64,000 nucleotides of DNA from assembly GCA_036001465.1 (NCBI GenBank), contig DASYUH010000041.1, positions 1-64,000 on the forward strand, given 5' to 3'. Of this stretch, positions 24,599 through 33,116 are shown one piece after another; position 1 is the first letter of the stretch, and the number at the start of each line of letters is the position of its first letter. Origin of the DNA: Candidatus Polarisedimenticolia bacterium. Lineage in GTDB: Bacteria > Acidobacteriota > Polarisedimenticolia > Gp22-AA2. Below the pieces are notes generated by a model. That model searched no databases. It was not told the DNA's origin and saw nothing but the letters and a program-made list of their open reading frames with translations. The position numbers and the translations under genes were made by a program.

Positions 24599-27349
24599 CT
24601 AGTTCGCCTGCGGCCCGACCTTGACGACGATCCAGGACTCGGGACGGAGAAAGCGGGACGCCATGTCCTTCAACCGGGCGGGGGAAGGAGCGGAGGCCGG
24701 GGCCGAAGGCTTGCCCCGGGCCCGGGTCGCGAGCCCGGCCACCTCGCGATACCCGAGGCTGCTGGCGAGCGCCGCGACGCCCTGGAGCTCGGACGTCTCT
24801 CGCGCGGCCTCGACGCGCGCGAAGTCGTCCACGTCCTTCTGATCGAGCGGTTCGAGCGCCAGCCGGCGCATCAATCGCTGGACGTCGAACACCGCCTCCT
24901 CCCGCCGCGCGGGCTGGGTGACGACCAGGATCGCCAGCGCCCCGCCGTCGCGCAGGGCCTCGGGGACCGCGCTGGCGGAAAAGGCGGCCCGCCGTCCGAA
25001 CACCATGTCCTCGAAGGACAGGACGGTCAAGGCGGCGCCCAGCAGTCGAACGTCGTCGAAATCGGGATCGGAGATGGACGTCGCGGGGACCCCGACGAGC
25101 ACGGTGCTCTGCGACCCGCTCATCAACCGGCTGACCTCGCCGGGTTGCGCGTGCTCGACCGCCGGGCCCGGCGCCACCGGGGGGCCGTCGGCCCCCTTCG
25201 GGTTCTTCCAGTCGCCGAACTGATCCTCCACCGCCTTCCTGGCGTCGGCCGCCAGCACGTCTCCCGCGATCGCCAGCACCGCCCCCCGCGGCCCCAGCCG
25301 GCGCTTCAGGAAGTCCTCGACGTCGGCCAGCGCGAGCGCATCGAGGCCTGTGGTCGTTCCGACGGCCGGATGCGCATACGGGTGACCGGCGTAGACCTTC
25401 TCGCGGAACAGCTCCAGGGTCATAAACGAGGGGTCGGTGTCGGCCCTTTCGAGCGCCTGGCGGCTGCCCCTGCGCACCGCCGCGAACGAGGCCTCGGTCG
25501 GGGTCGCCTTCCGCAACCAGCCCGCCAGGGCCTGCAGTCCGGCGTTCAGCCCGCCGGGGTCGACGCGGAAGCGAATTTCGGTCAGGTCGCGGGACACGAG
25601 GACCTCCGGCACCGGACTCGGACGCTCGGCTTCGCCGGAACTCTGGCCGCGCGCCGAAGCGGCCGGGGCCATCGGCAGAACGTGGGCGGCCACATAGGCC
25701 AGCCCCTCCTTGCCGGCCGGGTCATGTCCCGAGCCGAACGGAAGCTGCAGGGAAACCGCCAGAAGTGAGTGCCGGTGATCCTCCCGGACCACGAGCCCCA
25801 GCCCGTTGTCCAGCACCGCACGGACGGGAGGATTCGCCCCGCGGGCGTCGCGCGGATCGCCCCAGGCCTCGGGCCGCAGGCGGGCAGCCTCCTCGGGCGC
25901 GTACAGGGCGGTCTGGAGCGAGGGAGCGGGGAGGCTCGCGGCGACCCCGCCGAGCTCGTCCAGCGCCGCGTGGAAAACGTCCTTGTCCTCCTCCCTCTGG
26001 GCCGGTGTGGTCTTCGGCACGATCACCACGAGGCGTAGGTTCTCGCCCACCAGGTATTTTGCCGCGACGCGGTTGACCTCGGCGGCCGTGAGGCGGGCAT
26101 AGACATCGGGCAGGTCCCAGTAGTAGCGCACGCCGCCGAACAGGGCCGCTTCTCCCAGGCCCTCGCTGCGCTCGGCCAGGCGCTCGGCCTTCAGGCGCTC
26201 TTCGAGGAGGATCCTCCGCACGTGGCCCCGGACCTCCTCGTCCTTCATGCCGCGTTTCTTGAAGGCCACGAGCTCCTTGAGGGCCGAGGTTGCCGCGGCG
26301 TACGACAGCTCCGGCGTGGCGGGGACCATGCCGATGTAGAGCAGGCCGGCCTCCTCGAGCCGGTAATAGCTGACGCGCACCTGCGAGCCCGCGCTGTCCC
26401 GCACCAGGGCCGCCTGGATGGGGGAGCGTCCGGCTTCGCCCAGCGCCCGCGCCAGCACCTCGAACGCCGCCCGATCCGGGTGCCGGTAGCCGGGGCCGAC
26501 GAACGACAGAGTGGTCCAAGGCTCTCGCAGGTCGAGCGGCTTCTCCTTGTCGTCGTGTCCGGCAAACCCCTGGAGCGACGGGGGCTTTTCCGGCAGGGTG
26601 GCGCTTGGCGCCGCCTTGCCGAATGCCTGCTCGGCCAGGGCGAATCCCCGCCCCGGATCCAGGTCTCCTGCGAGGACCAGGGCCATGTTGTTCGGCACGT
26701 ACAGGTTCTTGTAGAAGGCCGAAAGCGGGTCATGCTTCAAGGTGCCGATGGTCTTCAGGTTACCGAGGGGCGGAAAGCGATAGGGGTGATTCGGGAAGGC
26801 GGCGCGCATCGCCTCCAGAAACGCGACCATGGACGGATCGTCGTAATACTGGTGCACCTCCTGCGACAGCGTGCCGAGCTCGAGATCGATTTCCTTGTTG
26901 TCCAGCTTGGCCCTCAGGGCCATGCCGGCCACGGCGTCCACCTGGTCCGCGACGAGGGACGATACGCCGGTCGCCGTGATGTGCGTGCGATCGTAGTTGG
27001 CCCGCACCGCGAGCGATCCCCCCCAGCGGTGGGCCCGTTTCTGGTACTCGAACGGCCCGGTGGTGTCGGTGCCGCGCTGGATGAGGTGCTCGAGGAAGTG
27101 CGCGTAGCCGGCCGATGTCTCGATCTCGTCCTTGCTCCCCGATCCGACCCACAGGCTGACGGCGGTCAGGGGGAGCGTGTGATCCTCGAGGACCACCACC
27201 TTGAGCCCGTTCGCGAGAGTGCGGCTCTCCGGCACGCCGGGTGCGGCGAAGCTGCGCGGGATAGCGGCGCCCGAGAGCAGAATCCCGAGGCAGGCGCTTC
27301 CGGCCGTGCGGCCTGATCGGATCAGGATCGATTTCATGAGACCACGCAT
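24599..27349 (-). CDS. Exported M16 zinc peptidase, two-lobed single chain
   Basis: Pitrilysin-family metallopeptidase of 916 residues holding two M16 lobes in one chain. The N-terminal half has the inverted zinc motif HFLEH (H84, E87, H88) and a later Glu in LSQEVHQYYDD; the C-terminal half (from about residue 500, NGLGLVVREDHRHSLLA) has no HxxEH and is the structural lobe. A signal peptide (GSACLGILLSGAAIPRSFA) places it in the periplasm or outside. Function is probably degradation or processing of peptides; substrate unknown. It converges on moaC with a 24-bp gap. Compare the separate catalytic and non-catalytic pair at 60550-63365. Confidence 0.9.
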   Translation of the reverse strand: MRGLMKSILIRSGRTAGSACLGILLSGAAIPRSFAAPGVPESRTLANGLKVVVLEDHTLPLTAVSLWVGSGSKDEIETSAGYAHFLEHLIQRGTDTTGPFEYQKRAHRWGGSLAVRANYDRTHITATGVSSLVADQVDAVAGMALRAKLDNKEIDLELGTLSQEVHQYYDDPSMVAFLEAMRAAFPNHPYRFPPLGNLKTIGTLKHDPLSAFYKNLYVPNNMALVLAGDLDPGRGFALAEQAFGKAAPSATLPEKPPSLQGFAGHDDKEKPLDLREPWTTLSFVGPGYRHPDRAAFEVLARALGEAGRSPIQAALVRDSAGSQVRVSYYRLEEAGLLYIGMVPATPELSYAAATSALKELVAFKKRGMKDEEVRGHVRRILLEERLKAERLAERSEGLGEAALFGGVRYYWDLPDVYARLTAAEVNRVAAKYLVGENLRLVVIVPKTTPAQREEDKDVFHAALDELGGVAASLPAPSLQTALYAPEEAARLRPEAWGDPRDARGANPPVRAVLDNGLGLVVREDHRHSLLAVSLQLPFGSGHDPAGKEGLAYVAAHVLPMAPAASARGQSSGEAERPSPVPEVLVSRDLTEIRFRVDPGGLNAGLQALAGWLRKATPTEASFAAVRRGSRQALERADTDPSFMTLELFREKVYAGHPYAHPAVGTTTGLDALALADVEDFLKRRLGPRGAVLAIAGDVLAADARKAVEDQFGDWKNPKGADGPPVAPGPAVEHAQPGEVSRLMSGSQSTVLVGVPATSISDPDFDDVRLLGAALTVLSFEDMVFGRRAAFSASAVPEALRDGGALAILVVTQPARREEAVFDVQRLMRRLALEPLDQKDVDDFARVEAARETSELQGVAALASSLGYREVAGLATRARGKPSAPASAPSPARLKDMASRFLRPESWIVVKVGPQAN

Positions 27350-27375
27350 CGGACGGGCGCTCCGAGGAAGCGGGC

Positions 27376-27404
27376 ATTATAGCGGCCGCCTGCCGGGCTT
27401 TCAA
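27376..27404 (-). promoter_or_regulatory. Sigma-70-type promoter of the M16 peptidase gene
   Basis: Minus-strand TTGAAA (27399-27404) and a perfect TATAAT (27376-27381) separated by 17 bases. The leader to the ATG would be about 20 bases. Confidence 0.65.
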
Positions 27405-27489
27405 CGGGACTCGTCGTCATGAATTTGACGATGCGCCGAAAGCCGCTCTGGCTGCGGTGTTGACGCAGAATTCCGAGCGAAGAATCCGA

Positions 27490-27518
27490 TTGCCCGCCTC
27501 ACGCTCTCGCCGTATATG
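27490..27518 (+). promoter_or_regulatory. Possible promoter of the small secreted-protein gene
   Basis: TTGCCC at 27490 and TATATG at 27513 with 17-base spacing; both are partial matches. The leader to 27639 would be about 115 bases. Confidence 0.3.
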
Positions 27519-27638
27519 AACGGGACTCAGCGCCGCAGAGTTTGAGGCCGGGCTCAATCGGGTTGGGCCCGGACCGCCAGGATGGGGCGATGGTTCGCAC
27601 GACGAATCGCCCGGCCCGGCGCATCGGGAGGATTCACG

Positions 27639-28103
27639 ATGAAAGTGTCGGTCGTGCTCTTGGGCCTCGTGTGGCCCGTTCTCACCTTTGGTCAACAGCT
27701 CTATACGAACGCCGATCTCGCGAAGTTCGACATGCCCGGGGCGTACTCGAACAAGGACCTGAGGCGCCTGCCGCCGTCTTCGATCCAGCCGCGGGCGGCC
27801 ACGGGCCTGCCGCCGTACACGCCCCCCCCGCGGGAGGACGCCCTGTACCAGAGGGCGTACGACGCCCTGCACCTGACTCGCGTCGCGCTGCAGGCGGAGC
27901 TCGACTTCGAGATGGGCCGGATCGCCTTCTCCGAATCGGCCCTGGCGGGGGACACCGGTGTCATCGCGCCGCGTCTGGGCTACCGCGCGGCCGTGGCGCC
28001 GCTCGTTCTCGAATTGCAGAAACGGGTCGCCCTTCTCGATCGGCAGATGGACTCCGTGCTCGATGCGGCACGCCGCGCCGGCGCGGTGGTCGATCAAAGG
28101 TGA
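27639..28103 (+). CDS. Small secreted protein of unknown function
   Basis: Not recognised. 154 residues with a signal peptide (MKVSVVLLGLVWPVLTFG|QQ), then a polar mature part with a Pro-rich section (LPPYTPPPRE) and a mainly helical second half (Arg/Glu/Leu-rich, QRAYDALHLTRVALQAELDF). No cysteine and no known motif. The ATG at 27639 follows GGGAGGA by six bases, which decides against the longer frame from 27582. The gene stands alone, divergent from the M16 peptidase and followed by hairpins. Confidence 0.75.
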   Translation: MKVSVVLLGLVWPVLTFGQQLYTNADLAKFDMPGAYSNKDLRRLPPSSIQPRAATGLPPYTPPPREDALYQRAYDALHLTRVALQAELDFEMGRIAFSESALAGDTGVIAPRLGYRAAVAPLVLELQKRVALLDRQMDSVLDAARRAGAVVDQR

Positions 28104-28143
28104 GGGCGATGATCATCTGGGGTTAGACGAACTGCTGCACGAA

Positions 28144-28165
28144 AGCGCCCGCACTGAGGGGCGCT
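28144..28165 (+). terminator. Hairpin downstream of the secreted-protein gene
   Basis: AGCGCCC (28144-28150) pairs perfectly with GGGCGCT (28159-28165) around an eight-base loop. No T-run follows, so it may act as a processing or bidirectional element between convergent genes. Confidence 0.3.
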
Positions 28166-28182
28166 CCCTCCTCCACGGAACA

Positions 28183-28218
28183 GACGCCACGGGCGGCCGC
28201 GACACCGTCCGTGGCGTC
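28183..28218. terminator. Second hairpin between convergent genes
   Basis: GACGCCACGG (28183-28192) and CCGTGGCGTC (28209-28218) form a perfect ten-base stem with a 16-base loop, then GATCGTTT. It is a candidate bidirectional terminator for the convergent secreted-protein and response-regulator genes. Confidence 0.4.
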
Positions 28219-28252
28219 GATCGTTTGGAGCCTGCCCGACGCGGACCGGCTG

Positions 28253-28636
28253 CTAGGCGACGCGCTTCTTGGCGATCTTGTCGACCGCCTCGATCAGGGA
28301 TTCGAGCTGGAAGGGCTTGCTCAGAAAGCCGGCGCCGACCGAGCCGAGATGGTCGACGGTGCTCTGCCCGAACAGGATGCCCGAGATGAACAGGATCCGA
28401 TCGGAGAGGCCGGGATCGAGCCGCTTGATCTCCTGCGCCAGGATGAAGCCGTTCATGTCGGGGAGCAGAAGGTCCAGGATGATCATCGAGTAGCCGCCCA
28501 CCTGGACGCGGGCGAGCGCCTCCTGGCTGTTGGTGACCGTGTCGATGGTGTAGCCGCAGCCTTCCAGGGTCTCGCGCACGAGATCGAGGACCGTGGCATC
28601 GTCGTCGACGAGCAGGATCTTCGTGGTCGGGGGCAT
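28253..28636 (-). CDS. Single-domain response regulator (CheY-like)
   Basis: Receiver domain of 127 residues without an output domain. The phospho-acceptor pocket is complete: paired Asp in LLVDDD, acceptor Asp in IILDLLLPDMNG, Ser in LFISG and Lys in LSKPFQ. It would be phosphorylated by a histidine kinase encoded elsewhere and act by protein contact. The ATG at 28636 (MPPTTKILLVDDD) has GGAG about five bases upstream and places the domain at the N-terminus; the frame is open to 28717. No kinase is nearby. A TATATT-like -10 is seen about 30 bases upstream on the minus strand. Confidence 0.92.
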   Translation of the reverse strand: MPPTTKILLVDDDATVLDLVRETLEGCGYTIDTVTNSQEALARVQVGGYSMIILDLLLPDMNGFILAQEIKRLDPGLSDRILFISGILFGQSTVDHLGSVGAGFLSKPFQLESLIEAVDKIAKKRVA

Positions 28637-28737
28637 GACACTCCACGGCCGCGCGTGGCCGACTGAACCCAATATAGGGAGCCGGATGCAGAACGCAAGG
28701 GGGCTGCCGACCGTCAAGCCATTGGCGTTCCGGACGG

Positions 28738-28743
28738 TATAAT
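28738..28743 (+). promoter_or_regulatory. -10 element of the GT39 gene, leaderless arrangement
   Basis: A perfect TATAAT ends seven bases before the ATG at 28751, leaving no room for a Shine-Dalgarno. No clear -35. Confidence 0.5.
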
Positions 28744-28750
28744 CGGCCGG

Positions 28751-30277
28751 ATGGAACGCCGGCTCGGGCCTCCTCTTCTTTTGTTATGGTTCGCGCTGGG
28801 CGCGGCGACGCTCCTGCGCTTCGTCGATCTGTCCGGCCTTCCGCCCGCGCACTATCGGGACGTGGCCACGACCGCCACCGACGCCCTGCGGGCCGCCTCG
28901 GGGCACCCGCGGCTGCACTACGCCTACGACGAGGGACTGTATTCCAATCTGATGGGGCTGGTCTTCCTGCTGCTCGGCGCCTCCGATTGGACGGTCCGGG
29001 CTCCGGGAGCGCTGTTCGGGGTCCTGACCTGCCTTGGGGTGTTCCGTCTCGGGAAGGCGCTCGGCCAGGAGAGGGCCGGACTATTCGGCGCCGTCCTCCT
29101 CGCCGTCTCCTTCTGGCATGTCCTGCTGAGCCGAAGCGGCTTCCGGGCCATCCTCCTTCCCTGTCTCCTGGTTCATTCGATCGCTCTGCTCGTCGAGGGG
29201 CTCGGGGGCAGGGGAGCCTGGCGTCCGATCGTGGGAGGAGCGCTGTTCGGGCTGGGGATCCACGTCTACCCGGCATTCCGCTTCGCCCCGCTCCTCCTGC
29301 CGGCGTACCTGCTCGTCGAATGGTCGCGCTCGCGGGAGGGGCGGGGTACGGTGCTCAGGAACATCCTGCTGTTTGGGGCGGCCGCCTTCGCCGTCGCTTC
29401 GCCGATGCTGCTCCACTACCTGCACCATCCGGAGCACTTCAATTATCCTCACCGCGTCCTGTCGGTCTTCAGTCCGAAAGTGACGGCCGCGGAGGTCCCC
29501 GCGCACCTGGCGGCGAACCTGAAGGCCACGCTCCTGATGTTCCACGTCTCGGGGGATGCGAACTGGCGCCACAATCTGAGCGGCGCGCCAATGCTCGATC
29601 CGCTCACCGGCCTCCTGTTTCTCCTGGGGCTCGTCCTGGTGTGGAGGCGACCGGCGCGGATGCCCGCACTCCTCCTCGGCTGGCTCGGGGCGCTGCTCCT
29701 CCCGAATCTCCTGTCGGTCGAGGGGGTGCCGCACGGCCTCAGGAGCTCGGGGGTCCTGCCGGCGGTGGCCCTGCTGGCGGGGGCCGGGCTCGAGAGCGCC
29801 GTCGACTTCCTGGCGCGCCGCCGCAGGCCGGGGGAGGGAACCGTACTGGCCGCGGGCGTCGTCGCCCTGATCCTGATCGGCGACTTCACGGCCTACCGGT
29901 ATTTCGTCATCTGGGGGCACGATCCGCGGATGGCGGAGGCGCACGATGTGGCGTTGAAGGCGGCCGCCCGGGTGCTGCGGGACGCGCCCCCCGGGGTCGA
30001 GCGGTTCCTGGTCGCGAACGGCACAGGATTCCCGGTCAATGGCCACCCGGTCGAAGCCGAGGTGTACCTGTTCGAGCTCCGGGACCGGCCGCCCGTCCTT
30101 CTCGGTCCGAAGGACGCAGGGCGCCTGGCCCTTTCGGATCGACCCGCCCTGGTCGCCCTGATCAGGAGGGACGACCGGATCCTCGGAATCCTGCGCCAGC
30201 TCAATCCCCAGGCGTCGATCGTCGAGGTCGGCGGCCCGGGACTGTCGCCCGAGAGCCCTGTCTACCGGGTGAACTAG
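28751..30277 (+). CDS. Glycosyltransferase family 39-like membrane protein
   Basis: Multi-pass inner-membrane GT-C enzyme of the ArnT/PMT type, 508 residues and roughly ten to twelve helices, expected to move a sugar from a polyprenyl-phosphate donor to a periplasmic acceptor. The first periplasmic loop carries an acidic pair (AYDEGLYSN), which matches the catalytic DE of the family. WTVRAPGALFGVLT and SFWHVLLSRSGFRAI are typical GT39 blocks. A soluble C-terminal domain follows the last helix (about residue 385 onwards). No glycan cluster surrounds it, so the acceptor is unknown. Confidence 0.85.
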   Translation: MERRLGPPLLLLWFALGAATLLRFVDLSGLPPAHYRDVATTATDALRAASGHPRLHYAYDEGLYSNLMGLVFLLLGASDWTVRAPGALFGVLTCLGVFRLGKALGQERAGLFGAVLLAVSFWHVLLSRSGFRAILLPCLLVHSIALLVEGLGGRGAWRPIVGGALFGLGIHVYPAFRFAPLLLPAYLLVEWSRSREGRGTVLRNILLFGAAAFAVASPMLLHYLHHPEHFNYPHRVLSVFSPKVTAAEVPAHLAANLKATLLMFHVSGDANWRHNLSGAPMLDPLTGLLFLLGLVLVWRRPARMPALLLGWLGALLLPNLLSVEGVPHGLRSSGVLPAVALLAGAGLESAVDFLARRRRPGEGTVLAAGVVALILIGDFTAYRYFVIWGHDPRMAEAHDVALKAAARVLRDAPPGVERFLVANGTGFPVNGHPVEAEVYLFELRDRPPVLLGPKDAGRLALSDRPALVALIRRDDRILGILRQLNPQASIVEVGGPGLSPESPVYRVN

Positions 30278-30307
30278 GAACCCGAAAAGGCTCCCAGACG
30301 CCCGCGG

Positions 30308-31825
30308 TCAACGCGCGACGGTCCGCCCTGGTCCGGAGAGCGCCGCGCCCGCCAGGACGCGCAACCGTGCAGCCGCCTCGCTCGCCGAGGCGCACTCGTC
30401 GACGTCCAGGACGTTCACGTCGTCCCTGTGCCTGCGGAGGAACGAGCTGACCAGCTGCCAGTCGATGTCGACTCCTGTGTCGTCCGGGACCCCGGCCCGG
30501 GCGGGAGAGTCGGCGCGTCCCGCAAAGAAGATCCGCTCGAGGAGCCCGAGCGCGCCGTCGACGCCGCCGAGACGCGCCAGGTAGCGCCCCCCGCGCAGGA
30601 AGTGCAGGGTGCATCCCGCCTCGGACGGTCGCGGGCCGGGGGCGTCTCTCAGGACGACCACCAGGTTGAGGCGCGGGCCATAGGGCGCCGGGCGCTCGTG
30701 GACGTCGAACTGCCGGTTGAGGCGCGGGCGGTGCTCGGTGATCAGGGCCGCCTCGACCAGCGCCGCCTCCATCTCGGAAGCGACCGTGTCGTACGCCAGG
30801 GAGTGGATCTGCTCCAGGACCGCCCGTCCCTTGGCCGTGCCGCGGGCCGAAGGGGCGAAATAGGACCCGAGACGCACCCGGAGGTTCTTGGCCTTGCCGA
30901 CGTAGAAGACCTCTCCGCGGGAATCGAGGAAGCGGTACACGCCGGGGACGGCGGGCAGGGCCTTGAGATCCTCCGCGGAAAACGCGCACCCCGACAGATC
31001 CACGGGCGGTGCCGGCATGTCCTGGTACTCGAGCAGGGTCTCCAGAGAGTCGACCCCGCGCTCCTTGAGAAGGGGAAGGAGCCGCAGGAACGACGCGGCG
31101 ACGAGACGGACGCGCCCCCGGCAATCGTCGGGCCCGCCGGCCTCCTCCCCCAGAGCGGCCGCCAGGTCCACGACGGCGTGGTTCGCCTTGAGCCCCAGAA
31201 GCAGATGGCCCAGCTTGGCGGCGGAAATCACCGGCGCCTGAAAGGGCAGGCCCGAGGCGGCACCCAGGCGGCGGATCGGCTCCACCTCGCGCGCCACGCG
31301 ATGGCAGACGACCGGCAGATCGCCGATCGTCTGCAACAGGTCCTCGAGGACGGCAGGAGTCAGTCCCCTGGCTGCCGGCTCGTCCCCCGGCCGGGCGTCC
31401 TCGTCGTCGGCCCAGGCGGGGAAGTGCTCCTCCTGGCAGGCCTCCCCCGCGATAACGGGCAGGAGGCTCACGACCTGGACGGCGCCGCTCCCGGCCGGCC
31501 CGGCCCCCTCCGATGCGAGGGCGACGAAGTCCGAGAGCGCCATGCCCTGCCGCGCCGGCGGGACGCCCCGGTCCGCCGCGGCATCATCCAGGGCGGGCGC
31601 GCCCGCGGCGGCGCGGGCCCCCTTCACCAGCGACCAGCCTTCGTCCGGGCGGTGCACGACGCCGGGCACCGTGGCGAGAAATGGGGCCAGCAGGCGGCGG
31701 CAGGTCTCTTCGTCGCCATGCTCGATGCGCAGGAAGCGGGAAGCCAGACTGCGGCTGGTCTCCGCCCGCCCCGTGGCGCGCAGGTGCGCGACGATCTCAT
31801 TCTGGAGGGCGGGAATCCTGGTCAT
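30308..31825 (-). CDS. GIY-YIG nuclease fused to a degenerate DnaQ-like exonuclease domain
   Basis: 505 residues. Residues about 1-75 resemble a winged helix. About 95-280 align with the DEDDh exonuclease fold of DnaQ (VVCHRVAREVEPIRRLG for the usual AHNARFD block; LLLGLKANHAVVDLAAALG for the LPGLKSHKLDALA block), but the catalytic acids are lost: LDLETTG reads as LASEGAG, AHN-D is CHR-E, and no final H-x4-D is visible. About 293-375 is a UvrC/Cho-like GIY-YIG domain with PGVYRF, FYVGKAKNLRVRLGSYF and an intact catalytic Glu in ASEMEAALVEA. DnaQ-UvrC fusions exist in other phyla; here the exonuclease part is probably a binding module. Its role may be DNA repair incision. Overlaps no neighbour; a minus-strand TATAAT lies at 31858-31863. 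Confidence 0.82.
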   Translation of the reverse strand: MTRIPALQNEIVAHLRATGRAETSRSLASRFLRIEHGDEETCRRLLAPFLATVPGVVHRPDEGWSLVKGARAAAGAPALDDAAADRGVPPARQGMALSDFVALASEGAGPAGSGAVQVVSLLPVIAGEACQEEHFPAWADDEDARPGDEPAARGLTPAVLEDLLQTIGDLPVVCHRVAREVEPIRRLGAASGLPFQAPVISAAKLGHLLLGLKANHAVVDLAAALGEEAGGPDDCRGRVRLVAASFLRLLPLLKERGVDSLETLLEYQDMPAPPVDLSGCAFSAEDLKALPAVPGVYRFLDSRGEVFYVGKAKNLRVRLGSYFAPSARGTAKGRAVLEQIHSLAYDTVASEMEAALVEAALITEHRPRLNRQFDVHERPAPYGPRLNLVVVLRDAPGPRPSEAGCTLHFLRGGRYLARLGGVDGALGLLERIFFAGRADSPARAGVPDDTGVDIDWQLVSSFLRRHRDDVNVLDVDECASASEAAARLRVLAGAALSGPGRTVAR

Positions 31826-31857
31826 GTCTCCGGACGGCAGGATGGGCGGGCGACACC

Positions 31858-31863
31858 ATTATA
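31858..31863 (-). promoter_or_regulatory. -10 element of the GIY-YIG gene
   Basis: Minus-strand TATAAT overlapping the TAA stop of the FIST gene, 32 bases before the ATG at 31825. No good -35. Confidence 0.35.
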
Positions 31864-33055
31864 CGTCGGAGCTCTCGCCGATGAGCGCCAGGACGCCGGT
31901 GTGCGTGAACAGCCGGTTCTCGCCTCGCAGGGGCGCGATTTCGGCGTTGCCGAAGAAGCCGGCGAGCGGCAGATTCCCCAGGGCGGACGAGATGTAGGCC
32001 GTGTCGATGCCGGGCATCCCGTACAGGGACGAGCCCCTGGCGGCGCAGTTGAAGTAGAGGCCGAAGCGGAATTCCTCCCTGGCGACCGCCGGCGCGAGCG
32101 GCCTGAGCATCTCCTTCAGGTCCTGGCGGGCCGCGTGCGCCTCGCGCAGCACGAAGTGGACCGGCTCGCCCTCCCTCACGGTGGCGGCGATCACCAGGGC
32201 GCCCCGCGCGGCGTCGACGCCGATGAGTTGGCGAACCAGGTACTCGCCGGGGGCCATGGTCTCCTGGTTCGGGTCGGGGGGCAGGCCGACGAACAGGTGC
32301 CCCGCGAGACGTTCGATCGAGGAGGCCAGAGGCGGGGGTAGTCGTGCGCGCAGGACGTCCAGCGCCGGACGCGAGTCGATCTTCAGGATGACGTTGCCAT
32401 CCCCGGCGGTGATGCGTCCCATCGGACCGAGAGGCTGGCAGCCCTGGGTGATGCCGATGGCACGGCGCAGGCCCCCCGACAGATGGAGCCCCGCGATGGA
32501 CCGGCTGGCGACGTTCCGTCCATAGAACTGAAAGGTGCTCCGCAGTGCCGGGTCGCCCGAGGCCGCGGCCCCCACCGCCTCGCGCCCCGGCGCGGCGCGC
32601 CCGATCTCGTGCAGGAGGTGGTCGGGCCGGGCGGCCAGAGGGTCCGGCAGGAGGACCAGGAGCCCGCCGGCCCGGCCCTGGATCTGCCGGCCGATCTCGC
32701 GGGCCGCGCCGCGCGGGTCGTCGTCGCCGATCGGCGCGTACAGGGTCTCGGCGCTCAGACGATCGGATCGCACCGCGAGCACGACGGCGCCGGGACGCCC
32801 TTCGATCTCCTCCGACCCGCTCAGGACGCCGGAAGCGCTGCAGCCCGCGATGAACTCGGTGCCGAGCGTCCTCTGGATCTCGGCCAGCATGACGGCGTAC
32901 TGGGGCCGGTGCGAGGAGGTGATGAAGGCCAGGCCCCAGTCGGCGCGCGCCGAGCCGCAGCCCTCGAGCGCCTGGCGCGCCGCGCTCCTCGCGGCGGCGA
33001 GCGCCTCGGTCTCCCCGGAAATTCCGACGCCGGCCCCGGTCCCCATCGTGGCCAC
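31859..33055 (-). CDS. FIST domain protein
   Basis: Predicted small-ligand sensing protein: FIST_N (about residues 10-220) followed by FIST_C (about 230-380), 398 residues in all. FIST_N shows FITSSHRPQYAVMLAEIQ and EFIAGCSASGVLSG; FIST_C ends with FNCAARGSSLYG and the GLPLAGFF-type block (NLPLAGFFGNAEIAP), as in the family. FIST domains are thought to bind small ligands such as amino acids; stand-alone copies have unknown outputs. The start is set at the GTG 33055 because a TATAGT lies nine bases upstream and no RBS precedes either this GTG or the ATG at 33046. Divergent from the EamA transporter with a shared short promoter region. Confidence 0.87.
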   Translation of the reverse strand: MATMGTGAGVGISGETEALAAARSAARQALEGCGSARADWGLAFITSSHRPQYAVMLAEIQRTLGTEFIAGCSASGVLSGSEEIEGRPGAVVLAVRSDRLSAETLYAPIGDDDPRGAAREIGRQIQGRAGGLLVLLPDPLAARPDHLLHEIGRAAPGREAVGAAASGDPALRSTFQFYGRNVASRSIAGLHLSGGLRRAIGITQGCQPLGPMGRITAGDGNVILKIDSRPALDVLRARLPPPLASSIERLAGHLFVGLPPDPNQETMAPGEYLVRQLIGVDAARGALVIAATVREGEPVHFVLREAHAARQDLKEMLRPLAPAVAREEFRFGLYFNCAARGSSLYGMPGIDTAYISSALGNLPLAGFFGNAEIAPLRGENRLFTHTGVLALIGESSDV

Positions 33056-33064
33056 GATATCACG

Positions 33065-33072
33065 ACTATAAT
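33065..33072. promoter_or_regulatory. Overlapping divergent -10 elements (FIST / EamA)
   Basis: The octamer ACTATAAT holds TATAAT on the plus strand (33067-33072) for the EamA gene and TATAGT on the minus strand (33065-33070) for the FIST gene. The two polymerases would compete for this site. Confidence 0.4.
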
Positions 33073-33116
33073 TCGCGGCTTCGGGCTGCCGCCGCCGGCG
33101 GCCGCGGAGGGTGGCC

